Source: QHXQ01 sp963788965 (lineage in GTDB: Bacteria > Acidobacteriota > Blastocatellia > Pyrinomonadales > Pyrinomonadaceae). From it: a stretch of DNA of 64,000 nucleotides. The position numbers were made by a program, and so were the translations under genes. The stretch spans positions 682,001-746,000 of the forward strand of contig CAWBIK010000005.1 in the NCBI GenBank assembly GCA_963788965.1, read 5' to 3'. Position 1 is the first letter of the stretch. Each line of letters opens with the position of its first letter. Shown piece by piece: positions 10,089 to 20,498 of this stretch. Under the pieces are notes generated by a model that was given only the letters and a program-made list of their open reading frames with translations, had not been told where the DNA came from and searched no databases.

Positions 10089-10124
10089 AAAAAAGTAGGC
10101 CGCCGAAAGTACTTTCGGCGGCCT
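10089..10124 (-). terminator. Rho-independent terminator of the Oar-like receptor
   Basis: A perfect 13-bp stem (AGGCCGCCGAAAG with CTTTCGGCGGCCT, 10097-10124) with a 2-base loop. On the minus strand it is followed by TACTTTTTTAC. It lies 27 bases after the stop codon of the receptor gene. Confidence 0.9.
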
Positions 10125-10150
10125 GTTGATTAGGTGGGCTTGCCACCCAA

Positions 10151-13100
10151 CTAGAAGTTGAGGCGTGCGCCGATCTGGACCACGCGCGATTCGCGTGCGT
10201 TCGTGAACTTGCCGAACGAACTGCGGTTCGGGTTAATCGTGCCGTCGGCATTACGCACGATGTTGCTGATGTTGGTGTCCAGAATGGTGAACTGCGTGTG
10301 GTTGAAAGCATTGAACGCTTCGAGCCGCAACTCGAAGTTCGAGCTTTCGGTGATTCTGGTCCGCTTGGAGAGAATGGCGTCGAAGTTGTTGACGCCGTTC
10401 TGGGCGCGGAACTGGTTGTTGCCGGACGTGCCGAAGCGGAACTGCGTCGGGAAGTCGGCGTTGGCGATAGGACCGATGACGCGGAAAGCGTCGGCGTTGA
10501 AGGCCCGCTCCTGATTGGCGCGCGGGTCGAGGTGCGTGAACGCCGCGCCCAAGTCGGCGAAGCTGAGGCACGCGCCGCCGCAGCCCGTCGTATCGGTCGG
10601 GTTGGCGACGGTGAACGGCGTCCCGGACTGCGCCTGATAGATGCCGCCGATACTCCAACCGCCGAACACGCGGTTAACGAAGTCCGTGCGCTTGTTGAAG
10701 AACGGCAGATCGTAGATGAAGCTCGCCACGAAGCGATGCGGGATGTCGTCGTTCGACAGCCCGTAGCCTCTGCGCCGGTCGAGCAGATCAAGTGCGCCGC
10801 GCAACGTGTCCGAGTCGGTCAGGTTCTTCGAGAAGGTGTAGGCCACTTGGAACAGCAACCCGTTGCTATAACGCCGCGTCAGGTTCGCCTGCAACGCGTT
10901 ATAGAAGGAGTTGCCGGCCGACACCGTTTGGCTCAGACCTATTTGGATGTCCTGATTGATGCGGCGCGCGTTGGCGTTGCTGCGCGTCGCGGCCGGGACG
11001 GTCAGACCGGCCGGGGTGGGAATGAACGTACCGACCGCCGGGTTCACCTGCTCAAGCGCGTAGAGCTTCAAGCCGCGACTGCCCACGTAGCTTAACGAGG
11101 CGACGTAGTTTTTCCAGAAGCCACGCTCGACCGTCAGGTTGTACTGATAGGTGTAGGGCGTGCGCAGATGCGGATCAATGGGCCGCGAGAACTGACCGAG
11201 CGGCGCGCTGATATTGAAGGCGCTGGCCGCAAACGGGTTGGGCACGGTGCTGCACGTCGCAGCTTCGCCGGGCGCGCTGAAGGCCGGGAACGGATCAGGC
11301 GCAAACGGGTTGGCGAGCGTGCCGCAAGCCGGGAATTGGAAGAAGTTCGTGCCGTTGAAGCCCGGCGCGGAGAGTTGTTGCAGCGCCGTGTCCCCGACGA
11401 TAGCGCCGTAGAAGACACCGAAGCCGCCGCGAATCACCGTCGCGTTATCGCCAAAGAGCGTGCGCCCGAAGCCTTCCGTGTAGTTCGGCGTGTAGGCAAA
11501 GCCGACGCGCGGCGCGAAGTTATTCAAGTCGCGCTCAATGCCGCCCGCCGGCACTGTGCCGCCGAGAACCGGATCGGGATCGCCGACGAACACAAGACCG
11601 TTCGGTGCGCGCCCGCCCGCCGGCACGGTGATCGGGATACCTTCAAAGCTGCGGAGTTGACCGCTGGTCAGCAGTTGCGACACAGCGCCGCGCCGGTAGT
11701 AAGCGACGCGGTTGAACTTGTCCGTGAGCGGCGAGGTGTACTCGTAGCGCAGACCCAACGACAGCGTCAGGTTGTTACTCACGCGCCACGTATCCTGCCC
11801 GAAGAAGTAGACGGCGTGCTGCCGGTAGTCGCGCAGCCCGTTCGCGCCGAACTGGACGGCGACCGGCGAGTTGCCGATCAGGAAGTCCGCCAGATCGTCG
11901 CCCGTGGTGTTGCCGCCGTTCGTGCCGGAGAAGGTCAGGATGCCCTGATTGACGAACAGGAACGCCTGATCTTGTTTGTAGTACGTGCCGTCAAAGCCGA
12001 ACTTGAAGCGGTGGTTGCCGCTCGCAAAACTGACGGAATCCTGAAGTTGGAAGTTCTCGGTCACGCGCGCCTGCGGCCCTTGAATGGTGTTGCCGAGGTT
12101 GAAGCCGCGTTCGTTGAACGTGATGCGCGGCGGCCCGGCGAACGTGTCGTTAGCCACGAAATTGCCCGTGAAGCCGATCTGCGACGGCGGGGTGCTGTTC
12201 TTCGGCGCGGTGCCCGGCTGGTTGTTGCGTGCGTAGCCCGCGAGGAACGAGTTGACCAGTCTCGACGAGAGCGACCACGTGTGGCGCACGGCGACGTTTC
12301 TCGTGGTGCGCAGATCGACCGCGCCGAAGCCCGGAATGGTCGAGCCACCGAAGGCGAACGGCGTATCCGTCGAGCGGTCGAAGTAGTTGTACGTGATGTT
12401 GAGGTTCTGCGCCTGCGTCAGCAGGAAGTCAGTCCGCGCTGTCCACTGATCCGCGTTCTCCACCTCGTCGGCGACGGCGCTGGCTTGGCCGGCGGCGTTA
12501 GCGAGGGGCAGGAAGCCCAGATAGTACTGCGCAATGGGCGAGAAACGCCCGGTCGGAATCTGTTGCCGAATCGTCGTGCCGCTCGTGCTGATGATCGGGA
12601 ACGGCACACGGGTCGCGGTCGTCGAGAGCGCCGGATCGATGAGCGGGTCGCTGGCCGGGCGGGTGAAGATGCCGAGCCGCTCCTCGGCGGTCGGGATACC
12701 CGTGATGGTCTGCGAGTTGCCGATCAACTGCCGCCGCCCTTCGTAGTCCACGAAGAAGTAATGACGATTTTTGCCGCTGTGGACGAAGGGGCCGCCCTCG
12801 CCAAAGTGCGGCACGTAGATGGGGCCGCCGATCTGGCCGCCGAACTCCTTGCGCTCGAAGCGCCGCCGGAAATCGTTGGTCGTGCCGGGGCGGGGCAGGT
12901 CGGTCGGATCGTTCTGGTCGAAATAGCGCGCCGCCGACAGCACGGTCGGCCGGTAGAAGGCGCGGATGTTGCCGTGGAAATCGTTCGTGCCGCTCTTGGT
13001 CACGACGTTGATGACCGCACCGGAGTTGCGCCCAAATTCCGCTTCAGGCACGGACGTGAGCAGGCGAAACTCTTGCACGGCATCGGGGCGCGGCTGCACG

Positions 13101-13768
13101 CCGCTCGTGCCGCCGACCGCGACTTCGTTGTTGTTCGAGCCGTCGAGCGTGATGTTGTTCTCGACGCCGCGCGCGCCGTTGACGCGGATACCAGAGCCAC
13201 CGCCAAACGCGTTGGCCACTTGGTTGTTGTTCGCCGGCACAACGCCGGGTTGGAGCAGCGCCAGATCAAGCACGTTGCGCCCGTTCAGCGGCAGCCCGAC
13301 AACGCGCCGCTGTTCGACGGTCGTGCCTAGCGTCGGCGATTCGCGGTCGATCAACTCCTGCGAGGCCGTCACCGTGACCTCTTCGGTCGTCGTGCCGATG
13401 GTCAACTGGGTATCGAGTTGCAGGTTGCGGTTCGGCTCGACCTTGACGTTGCTAAATTTCGATTCGGCAAAGCCGCTGGTCGTGATGGTGATGTCATAAG
13501 TCGCCGGTTCGACTTCGAGGAACTGATACTCGCCTTCCTCATTGGTGGTCACGTTACGCAACTCAGTCTTTTTCGCAACGTCGATGAGCCGGACGGTGGC
13601 CCCGGCCACGATGGCACCGTTGGGATCGGTCACTTTCCCTCTGATTGAGGCGCGCGTGCCTTGACCGAAGGCAAACGTCGTGAGCAAGAGAACGAGGGTT
13701 GCAGCAGCTAACGTGTACAGGGCCTTACCCGGCACACTCGGCCGCATCCGTCGCACATAATTGGACAT
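10151..13768 (-). CDS. Oar-like TonB-dependent receptor with carboxypeptidase-regulatory domain
   Basis: Large outer-membrane beta-barrel of about 1205 residues. I start it at ATG 13768, preceded by AGGAG, rather than 15 codons upstream. A signal peptide ends near AFGQ. A CarboxypepD_reg-like domain follows (SIRGKVTDPNGAIVAGATVRL), then a plug region containing LPLNGRNVLDLALLQPGV and the GGGSGIRVNGARGVENNITLDG type element, and a long barrel ending in the aromatic-terminated IGARLNF. Such proteins import or display large ligands (glycans, peptides) in Acidobacteriota, and the ligand here is unknown. The gene is intact, unlike its divergent partner at 14347, and ends at a strong terminator. 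No TonB/ExbBD genes are nearby. Confidence 0.93.
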   Translation of the reverse strand: MSNYVRRMRPSVPGKALYTLAAATLVLLLTTFAFGQGTRASIRGKVTDPNGAIVAGATVRLIDVAKKTELRNVTTNEEGEYQFLEVEPATYDITITTSGFAESKFSNVKVEPNRNLQLDTQLTIGTTTEEVTVTASQELIDRESPTLGTTVEQRRVVGLPLNGRNVLDLALLQPGVVPANNNQVANAFGGGSGIRVNGARGVENNITLDGSNNNEVAVGGTSGVQPRPDAVQEFRLLTSVPEAEFGRNSGAVINVVTKSGTNDFHGNIRAFYRPTVLSAARYFDQNDPTDLPRPGTTNDFRRRFERKEFGGQIGGPIYVPHFGEGGPFVHSGKNRHYFFVDYEGRRQLIGNSQTITGIPTAEERLGIFTRPASDPLIDPALSTTATRVPFPIISTSGTTIRQQIPTGRFSPIAQYYLGFLPLANAAGQASAVADEVENADQWTARTDFLLTQAQNLNITYNYFDRSTDTPFAFGGSTIPGFGAVDLRTTRNVAVRHTWSLSSRLVNSFLAGYARNNQPGTAPKNSTPPSQIGFTGNFVANDTFAGPPRITFNERGFNLGNTIQGPQARVTENFQLQDSVSFASGNHRFKFGFDGTYYKQDQAFLFVNQGILTFSGTNGGNTTGDDLADFLIGNSPVAVQFGANGLRDYRQHAVYFFGQDTWRVSNNLTLSLGLRYEYTSPLTDKFNRVAYYRRGAVSQLLTSGQLRSFEGIPITVPAGGRAPNGLVFVGDPDPVLGGTVPAGGIERDLNNFAPRVGFAYTPNYTEGFGRTLFGDNATVIRGGFGVFYGAIVGDTALQQLSAPGFNGTNFFQFPACGTLANPFAPDPFPAFSAPGEAATCSTVPNPFAASAFNISAPLGQFSRPIDPHLRTPYTYQYNLTVERGFWKNYVASLSYVGSRGLKLYALEQVNPAVGTFIPTPAGLTVPAATRSNANARRINQDIQIGLSQTVSAGNSFYNALQANLTRRYSNGLLFQVAYTFSKNLTDSDTLRGALDLLDRRRGYGLSNDDIPHRFVASFIYDLPFFNKRTDFVNRVFGGWSIGGIYQAQSGTPFTVANPTDTTGCGGACLSFADLGAAFTHLDPRANQERAFNADAFRVIGPIANADFPTQFRFGTSGNNQFRAQNGVNNFDAILSKRTRITESSNFELRLEAFNAFNHTQFTILDTNISNIVRNADGTINPNRSSFGKFTNARESRVVQIGARLNF

Positions 13769-13813
13769 AGTTCTACTCCTAGCTTCAAGATCAATCTTGG
13801 GCGCTGTGCGCAA

Positions 13814-14346
13814 CGCAACAACGACCGTTATTCAGTTAAGGGGAAGTTGGCACTTGCAAGAGAGCAATAGCTATTCCAAGCTGGCAGGCTCATGAATATT
13901 CAGGGTTTAGCTTAATGTTTCCGTGCGCGCGCCAGTGTTATCAGAAAAACCTATCCAAATAACTGAACCTAATCCGAGAATTTGAAAAAACCGCTGGATT
14001 CTGGAAGTTCAAAATTCCGAATTACTTATCCAGAAATATGGAAAACAGCACCCGCGTGGTCCGTGCTAAGCGACGTAATGTTTAGTCACGTCAAGGTTTA
14101 GCTTATGCCCAACGAGGCCGGGTAAGCTGGCATAATGCTTGCTTCATTGAATCAACTGCACGATAAAGTCTTTTTCGACCGTCCGTGCTCCTGCAAGCAG
14201 AGCCATCAAGGTTCTGAATTCTTTTGTGCAATACACAGTTTATCCGGTCCCTCAAAGAAGGGCCTGAAGTGGGGTCGGATACTTTCGCAACAACCAAACA
14301 CAGGTAAGAGACTAACCACCTATCCACTCTCTGGAGGAGCTCCACC
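13814..14346. other. Divergent intergenic region between two Oar-like receptors
   Basis: 533 bases hold the 5' leaders of both receptor genes. The section 13900-14100 is clearly more A+T-rich than the coding DNA. I found no credible ORF, RNA gene or repeat. CATAAT at about 14131 is a possible -10 for the rightward gene. The rightward leader ends in CTCTGGAGGAGCTCCACC, a strong ribosome-binding site. Confidence 0.6.
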
Positions 14347-17300
14347 ATGAAGTTAGTTCTACTCAGGGCATCGGCCGTGTTCGCGTTGGTCGCGTCGCTC
14401 ACCCTAGCGGCGTTTGGCCAAGCCAACACGACTGGCTCTATTGCCGGGACGGTCACTGACCCGGCGGGCGCAGTCGTGGGCGGTGCAAACGTCACCGTCA
14501 AGAACGAGTCCGGCGTCGAAAACACAGTGCAGACGGCCGACAACGGGACGTTTAATTTGCCCGGTCTTTCGGCCGGCACTTACACGCTCACCATCTCGGC
14601 ACAAAACTTCAAGCAGACCGTCGTGAAAGACGTGAAAGTGAATATCGGTTCACCGTCGAGCATCAACATCGCGCTCGAAGTCGGCGCGGTGACCGAGACG
14701 GTCACGATCACGGGCGCAGGCGGCGAACTGTTGCAGACGCAGAGCGCCACGGTCGGCACAACCATCACGGGTCGGCAGATCACCGACCTGCCCTTCGCTT
14801 CGCGCGACGCGCTCGACCTAGTGCTGCTGCTGCCGGGCACGAACACGCCCGGTACGCCCCGCACCTCGACCGTCAACGGCTTGCCGAAGGGGTCGCTCAA
14901 CATCACGCTCGACGGCGTGAACGTGCAGGACAATAACTTGAAGTCGGCCTTCGGCGGCGGCTTCTTCACCTACATCCGCCCGCGTGTGGACGCCATCGAC
15001 GAAGTTACGATTTCGACCGCCACCCCCGGCGCGGAATCGTCCGGCGAAGGCGCGGTGCAACTGAAGTTCGTCACCCGCGCCGGCACGAGCGATTTTCACG
15101 GCTCGGTTTACGAGTATCACCGTGAGACTTCGTTCAACGCCAACTATTGGTTCAACAACCGCAACGGCTTGCAGCGCGACCCGATCCACTTGAACCAGTA
15201 CGGCGGGCGCATCGGCGGCCCAATCACCATTCCGGGCGTCTTCAACACGAAGCGCGACAAGCTGTTCTTCTTCACGAACCTTGAAGAGTACCGGCTGCCG
15301 GAAGCAGTTTCGCGCACGCGCTCGATCCTGAATGCGACCGCACAGAGCGGCGTCTTTACGACCAGCAGCGGTGCGACCGTGAACCTGTTGAACGCGGCAG
15401 CGAACACCGACTGCAACACCGCCGTGGCAGGCTTGCAGCCTTGCACCTCGACGGCCGATCCGACCGTCGCGGGCTTCCTCGGCCGCATCCGCAGTTCGAC
15501 CAGCCAAGGCACGACGCGGCGGCTCGATGCGAACCGCGAAGAGTTCAGCTTCACCAATCTCGGTGGGCAACTGCGCCGCTTCGCGGCCGTCCGGTTCGAT
15601 TACAACATCACGGACAAGCATCACCTTGAGAATACGTGGAACTATCAACGCTTCGGCGGCGCGGACGTTGACTTCCTGAACAGCACCGACCCGGCGTTCC
15701 CCGGCTTCTTGGCCGGCGTCGGCGGGCAGAGTTCGCTGCGCTTCTCCGACTCGCTGGCGCTGCGCTCGAACTTGACTTCGAGCCTCGTCAACGAACTGCG
15801 CGGTGGCGTGCAGGGCGGCAACTCGTTCTTCCGCCCGCGCCTGTCGCCCGCGTCCTACGGCGAACAGGGCGGCTTCGCTTACACGCTCTCGTCGAACGCG
15901 AACTTCGGGCTGCAAAACCCGCAGGTGTCGCGCCTGAGCCAGCGCCGCAATTCGCCGGTGAAGACCGTAACCGACACGGCCACTTGGGTGCGCGGTACGC
16001 ACACGATCAACTTTGGCGGCACGTTCAGCCGCTACACCACCTTCACGAACACGCTCAACAACCTCGTGCCGCAACATCACGTTCGGGCTTGACGCGGCCG
16101 ACCCGGCTAACGCCATCTTCACGGTGGCGACTGCCACGACGCCCGGCACTTTCCCGGTGGGCACGTCCTCGGCCGACATCGCGGCCGCGCAGACGCTCTA
16201 TGCCCTCGTGACGGGGCGCGTGACGACGGTTGCCGCCAACGCGTACCTCGACGAGAACTCAGGCAAGCTGACCTATCTGGGGCCGCAGATCAATCGCTTC
16301 CGCCAGAACGAGTACGGCTTCTTCGCACAGGATTCGTGGCGCTTCCGCCCGAACCTGACGTTGAACTACGGCTTACGCTGGGAAATGCAAGAGCCAATCG
16401 TCTCGGAGAATCGCGCTGTCACCTTCACGCCGTTCAGCCAAATCTTCGGCGTCTCGGCCGGGCGCGGCTTGTTCAACCCCGGCGTGACCGCAGGGGCGAC
16501 TCCGACCTCGTTCAATATCCTTGAGCCGGGCGTCAAGCCCTATCGCACCGACAAGAACAACTTCTTGCCGAGCGTTGGCATCGCCTACAGCCCCGACTGG
16601 AAGAGCGGCATCATGCATCGCTTCTTCGGCAATCAAGGGCAGAGCGTGCTGCGCGCGGGCTACTCCGTCGCCACGGTGCGCGAAGGCTTGGCCATCGCCT
16701 CGTCGATTCTGGCGAGCAACCCCGGCGGCGTGACCAGCTTCGACCGCAGCACCGCCTTGACGGGCGTGCAAGGGCTGACGCCGGGCACGTTGTTCCGCGA
16801 CCGCGACTCCCTCGCGCCCCCGGCGCTGCCGACCTCGCCGACCTTCCCCGTGCTTGGCGCGGCGACCGGCGGTGCGAACGCCTTCGAGCAGAACCTGCGG
16901 ATCGGTTACGTCCAATCTTGGTCGGCCGGCATCCAGCGCGAACTGACGAAGGACATGGTGCTGGAAGTGCGCTATGTCGGCAACCGCGGCGTCAAGCTGT
17001 GGCGGCAGGTGAACTTGAACGAGATCAACTTGGTCGAGAACAACTTCATCAACGAGTACCGTTTGGCGCAGCAGAACCTGATCGCCAACAACGCTTTCCG
17101 CAACGCGGCGGGCGTGGCGACACGCGCCGGCAGCTTTGCCTACTTCGGACCCGGTTCGGGCACTAGCCCGCTGCCGACCACGCTGGCCTTCTTCCGTGGG
17201 CCGACCGCGGCGAACAACCTCGACGCGAACAACGCGGCGCAGTACACGTCCACGCTGTTTGCGAACGCGGTGCTGACCGGGCAGTTGGCCTCGACCAACC

Positions 17301-18313
17301 CGCAGCCGAATGCGTTTGCGAATAACGTCTTCAACAACGGTGCGCGCTTCGCCAACGGCGTCGCCTCCGGCATCGCGCCGAACTTCTTCATCGCCAACCC
17401 CGACTATCGCGGCGGCGCGTTCCTCGTGACCAACACGGGGCGCAGCTACTACGATGCGATGACGATTGAATTGCGGCGTCGCCTGTCGGGCGGGCTGCTC
17501 GTGCAAGGCAGCTACACGCTGTCGAAGTCGCTGACGAATATGTTCGCCAGCAACACCGACCTGTTCATCAACCCGCCGACCTTCCGCAACGACCGGCTTG
17601 GGCGCACTGCCTCGCCGTTCGATCTCCGCCACGGCTTAAAGGCCGACTGGATTTATGAGTTGCCTCTCGGCCGCGGCCGGCGCTACGCCGGTGATGTTGG
17701 CCGTGTGGCCGACTGGCTCATCGGTGGCTGGGAATGGCAGGGCACGGCGCGCTTACAGAGCGGCACGCCGTTCAACTTCGGCAACGTGCAACTCGTCGGC
17801 ATGACCAAGAAAGACTTGCAGCACGCGATTGAGATTCGCAAGTCTGTCTCGCCGCTGACCGGCAGTGATCAGGTGTTGTTCCTGCCCGACGACATCATCG
17901 TGAACACGTTCCGCGCCTTCAACACGACGGGTGCGGCCGCGGGTTACACGCAGGGCACGCCCACGGGCCGCTTCATCGCGCCGGCGGGCTTCGGCAACTG
18001 CGTTCAGTCCTTCGGCGGGCAATGCGGTTTCGCGCAGTTGGTTGTGTACGGCCCGCGCTTCTTCCGCATTGACACGAGCGCGATCAAGCGATTCAAGTTC
18101 ACGGAGCGCACCAACATCGAGTTGCGCGCCGAGTTCCTGAACGCGATCAACAACCAGAACTTCCGCGTCGGCGCGGCCGGCAACGAGGTCACCAGCGTGA
18201 CCAACTTCTCGAACGCAGCCTTCGGCATCACGAACGAAGCGTACCGCGACCTGTCGACGACGAATGATCCGGGCGGCCGTATCATCCAGTTCGTCTTCCG
18301 CTTCAACTTCTAA
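14347..18313 (+). CDS. Oar-like TonB-dependent receptor, frameshifted
   Basis: Second member of the family at 10151, transcribed divergently. GGAGGAG precedes ATG 14347. The signal peptide ends near LAAFGQA. The carboxypeptidase-regulatory domain reads SIAGTVTDPAGAVVGGANVTV, followed by a plug (DLPFASRDALDLVLLLPGTN; LDGVNVQDNNLK) and a barrel to FVFRFNF. The first frame ends at 16092 in NNLVPQHHVRA. The matching continuation NITFGLDAADPANAIF is in the next frame, so one base is lost or gained near 16075. Together the halves give about 1320 residues, a normal family length. I interpret this as one gene with a likely sequence error. Confidence 0.88.
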
Positions 18314-18330
18314 CCACCAACCCACCTTCC

Positions 18331-18373
18331 GCGCGGGGCAGAGCAGGCGACTGCCCTGCCCCGCGCATTTTTT
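18331..18373 (+). terminator. Rho-independent terminator after the Oar-like gene
   Basis: An 11-bp perfect stem (GCGCGGGGCAG at 18331-18341 with CTGCCCCGCGC at 18356-18366), followed by ATTTTTTTCCC. It starts 17 bases after the receptor stop codon. Confidence 0.9.
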
Positions 18374-18392
18374 CCCGACCCGGCCGTCGGGC

Positions 18393-18398
18393 TATACT
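18393..18398 (+). promoter_or_regulatory. Putative -10 element (GCTATACT)
   Basis: TATACT lies 54 bases before the ATG at 18452 and 20 bases after the preceding terminator, so it is positioned to start a new transcript. The upstream TTTCCC is at best a degenerate -35. Confidence 0.35.
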
Positions 18399-18451
18399 CG
18401 CCCCCGAAACCGAGGCCGCTCAATCGTAATGCCCACCCGTGGAGACACGTT

Positions 18452-19204
18452 ATGCGAACTAAAATTTTATTAGCCGTCTGCTGCGCGTGCATGCTGGCCG
18501 TTGGTGTGACCGCGCAGAAACCGACGAAGGTATGGACTGAATGGTCGGCTAAGGACGCCCAGAAAATACTGGACAACTCGCCGTGGGGTCAGACGCAGGA
18601 AGTGAAAGACCTGTCCGAGATGTTCTACAAGCCGACGACCGCCGGGCAGGGGCGCGCGCCCAGCGCCGGTTCACGCGGCAGTGCGCCCGATCCGGGCGGC
18701 GGCAACAACCGGGCCGAAAACGGCGCGGTCAATCAAGCGACCGGCGTGCGTTATCGCATCCGCTGGCTCTCGTCCCGCCCGATCCGGCAAGCCCTCGCAC
18801 GCCAGATCGTGATCAATGGCGGACCTATCAACGAGCAGTTGCGCGGGTTCGCCGAGAATCAGGAGAGCCGCGTCGTCGTGGGCGTGTGGTTCGATGCCGA
18901 AGACCAACGCTATAGCGGCCCCGTCATGCAGGCCTTCAACAGCGCGACGACCGAGACGCTGAAGAACCTCGCTTACCTTGAGCGCAAGGACGGCAAACGC
19001 ATCTACGTGCAAGCTTATGCGCCGCCGCAGCAGAACCCGTTCGGCGCGGCCGTCTTCGTCTTCCCGCGCGAGGTGGATGGGCAACCGCTGCTCACGCCCG
19101 ACATGGGCGACGTGCGCTTCGTCGCGGAAGTGAATAAGGACCTGAAACTGAACATGAGATACAAGGTCGCCGAGATGATCTACAACGGCAAGTTGGAATA
19201 CTGA
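18452..19204 (+). CDS. Secreted protein of unknown function
   Basis: 250 residues with a clear signal peptide (ILLAVCCACMLAVGVTAQ) after a GGAG ribosome-binding site. The mature part begins KVWTEWSAKDAQKILDNSPWGQTQ and contains a glycine/proline-rich linker near 70-95. It then continues as an alpha/beta sequence without a motif I can assign. The region RYRIRWLSSRPIRQALARQ suggests a folded C-terminal domain. I have the impression that similar secreted proteins starting with a W-S-x-K-D-A-x-K-I-L segment recur in Acidobacteriota, but I cannot name a family. It has its own promoter-like element and is not obviously in an operon. Confidence 0.85.
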   Translation: MRTKILLAVCCACMLAVGVTAQKPTKVWTEWSAKDAQKILDNSPWGQTQEVKDLSEMFYKPTTAGQGRAPSAGSRGSAPDPGGGNNRAENGAVNQATGVRYRIRWLSSRPIRQALARQIVINGGPINEQLRGFAENQESRVVVGVWFDAEDQRYSGPVMQAFNSATTETLKNLAYLERKDGKRIYVQAYAPPQQNPFGAAVFVFPREVDGQPLLTPDMGDVRFVAEVNKDLKLNMRYKVAEMIYNGKLEY

Positions 19205-19439
19205 TCGGCGGTCACGCTGCGCTCGCGCTACGACGACGACGCGGCTTAACTTAATAAGGACAAAACGAGACGGGCATCGCTGCCATCAGCGCGGCGCTGC
19301 CCGTTTCGTTTAGCTTGAAATTGTCGCTGGTCCGAAGGTAACAGTGCGCGTCTATAGGGGCGCGCGAATACCTTAGCGCGGCTGTGTTAAAATTCGCGCT
19401 GTCTTTGGTCGCACCAACAGTGCAAACGTCGCCGCTGTT

Positions 19440-20498
19440 ATGTCCACCAACACGAGCCTCGCCAACGATCAACTCGCGCTCGCCCCGATGGGCGCGGGCG
19501 ATCTGATCGACCGCACCATCCGTCTCTACCGGCGACACTTCCTAACGCTTATCCGCACGGCCGCGCCGCCCGTCATCTGCGCCGCTATCGGGGCGGTGCT
19601 GTCCACCGTCTGTGTGCGCGCCGTCCCGCTGGCGGGGTCGGGCGGCCGGTTGTTCCTCTACAGTCTGGGTGCGGGCGTGGGCGTGCTGTTGTCGTTTTCG
19701 GGGCCGTTCCTCCTACTCATCGTGTTGGGCGGCGCGTCGCGCAATCTGGTCGCGCACCTGTTGTGGCGCGAGCCGGTCAGCGCGCGCACGATCTACAAGA
19801 ACGTGCGCGCACGTTTCTGGGGGTTGTTCGGTGCGGCATCAGTCACGACCGTGTGCGCCGTCGTGGTCGGGCTGTTCACAATGTTCATCTGGGTGGTGGC
19901 GTTTAGCATCACGGTCGGCCTCATTGCGACGATAACGGGCGGACGCGGCGATAACATGGCGCTCGGCATCATCGCCATCATCGTGATGTTGCTCTACACG
20001 TTCGCGGCGTTGCTCTTGTTCTTCTGGATAATGGGGCATCTGGCTTACGTGCCGCAGGTGATGATGATCGAAGGGCGCGGCGTGTTCGAGGCCGTCAGCC
20101 GCAGCATCGCGCTCGCGCGCGGCAACGTGCGCCGGCTGATGGGCATGTTTCTATTCACGGCCTTTGCCACCTATTCGGCGTTGATGCTGCTTTTGATCCC
20201 GCTCGGCTGGTACGGCTATCTGCACGGCATCAACCCGTTCGACATCACACAGTCGGAATGGCCGATCTGGTACGCCATCGGTTATCAAGTGGTCGGGCAG
20301 GTCAGTTCGATCCTACTCATGCCGGTGTGGATGTTGGGCCTCTCCTTGCTCTACGTGGACGAACGCGTGCGGCACGAAGGCTACGACATCGAGCTACTGG
20401 CCGCGACGCGACTCGGCGACATGCCCACCCTGCCCGACGGGCGCGTCGCGCCACTCGCACCCGCGCTCGTCGCGCACACGCAAGGGGCAAAGACATGA
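19440..20498 (+). CDS. Multi-pass membrane protein, first gene of the DUF4129/DUF4350/MoxR cluster
   Basis: 352 residues. The N-terminus MGAGDLIDRTIRLYRRHFLTLIR is the amphipathic start typical of membrane proteins resembling the membrane domain of glycerophosphoryl diester phosphodiesterases. About six hydrophobic segments follow, at roughly 40-60, 70-100, 125-170, 180-205, 230-260 and 285-305. A hydrophilic tail ends in LAPALVAHTQGAKT. No catalytic motif is visible. The stop overlaps the start of the next gene (ATGA at 20495-20498), so translation is coupled to the DUF4129 protein and the two probably act in the same membrane assembly. Confidence 0.85.
   Translation: MSTNTSLANDQLALAPMGAGDLIDRTIRLYRRHFLTLIRTAAPPVICAAIGAVLSTVCVRAVPLAGSGGRLFLYSLGAGVGVLLSFSGPFLLLIVLGGASRNLVAHLLWREPVSARTIYKNVRARFWGLFGAASVTTVCAVVVGLFTMFIWVVAFSITVGLIATITGGRGDNMALGIIAIIVMLLYTFAALLLFFWIMGHLAYVPQVMMIEGRGVFEAVSRSIALARGNVRRLMGMFLFTAFATYSALMLLLIPLGWYGYLHGINPFDITQSEWPIWYAIGYQVVGQVSSILLMPVWMLGLSLLYVDERVRHEGYDIELLAATRLGDMPTLPDGRVAPLAPALVAHTQGAKT

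Noticed and set aside
11168..13330. A 720-codon open frame on the plus strand
   Set aside because: It lies wholly opposite the intact Oar-like receptor, is rich in Arg/Ala/Glu as expected of a high-GC antisense frame, and shows no family motif.
14818..17632. Long minus-strand frames (453 and 419 codons)
   Set aside because: Antisense shadows of the second Oar-like receptor; composition is Arg/Val/Ala-rich without motifs.
20258..20494. Longer start for the DUF4129 protein
   Set aside because: The extension lies inside the upstream membrane protein gene and is arginine-rich; ATG 20495 gives a signal helix and ATGA coupling.
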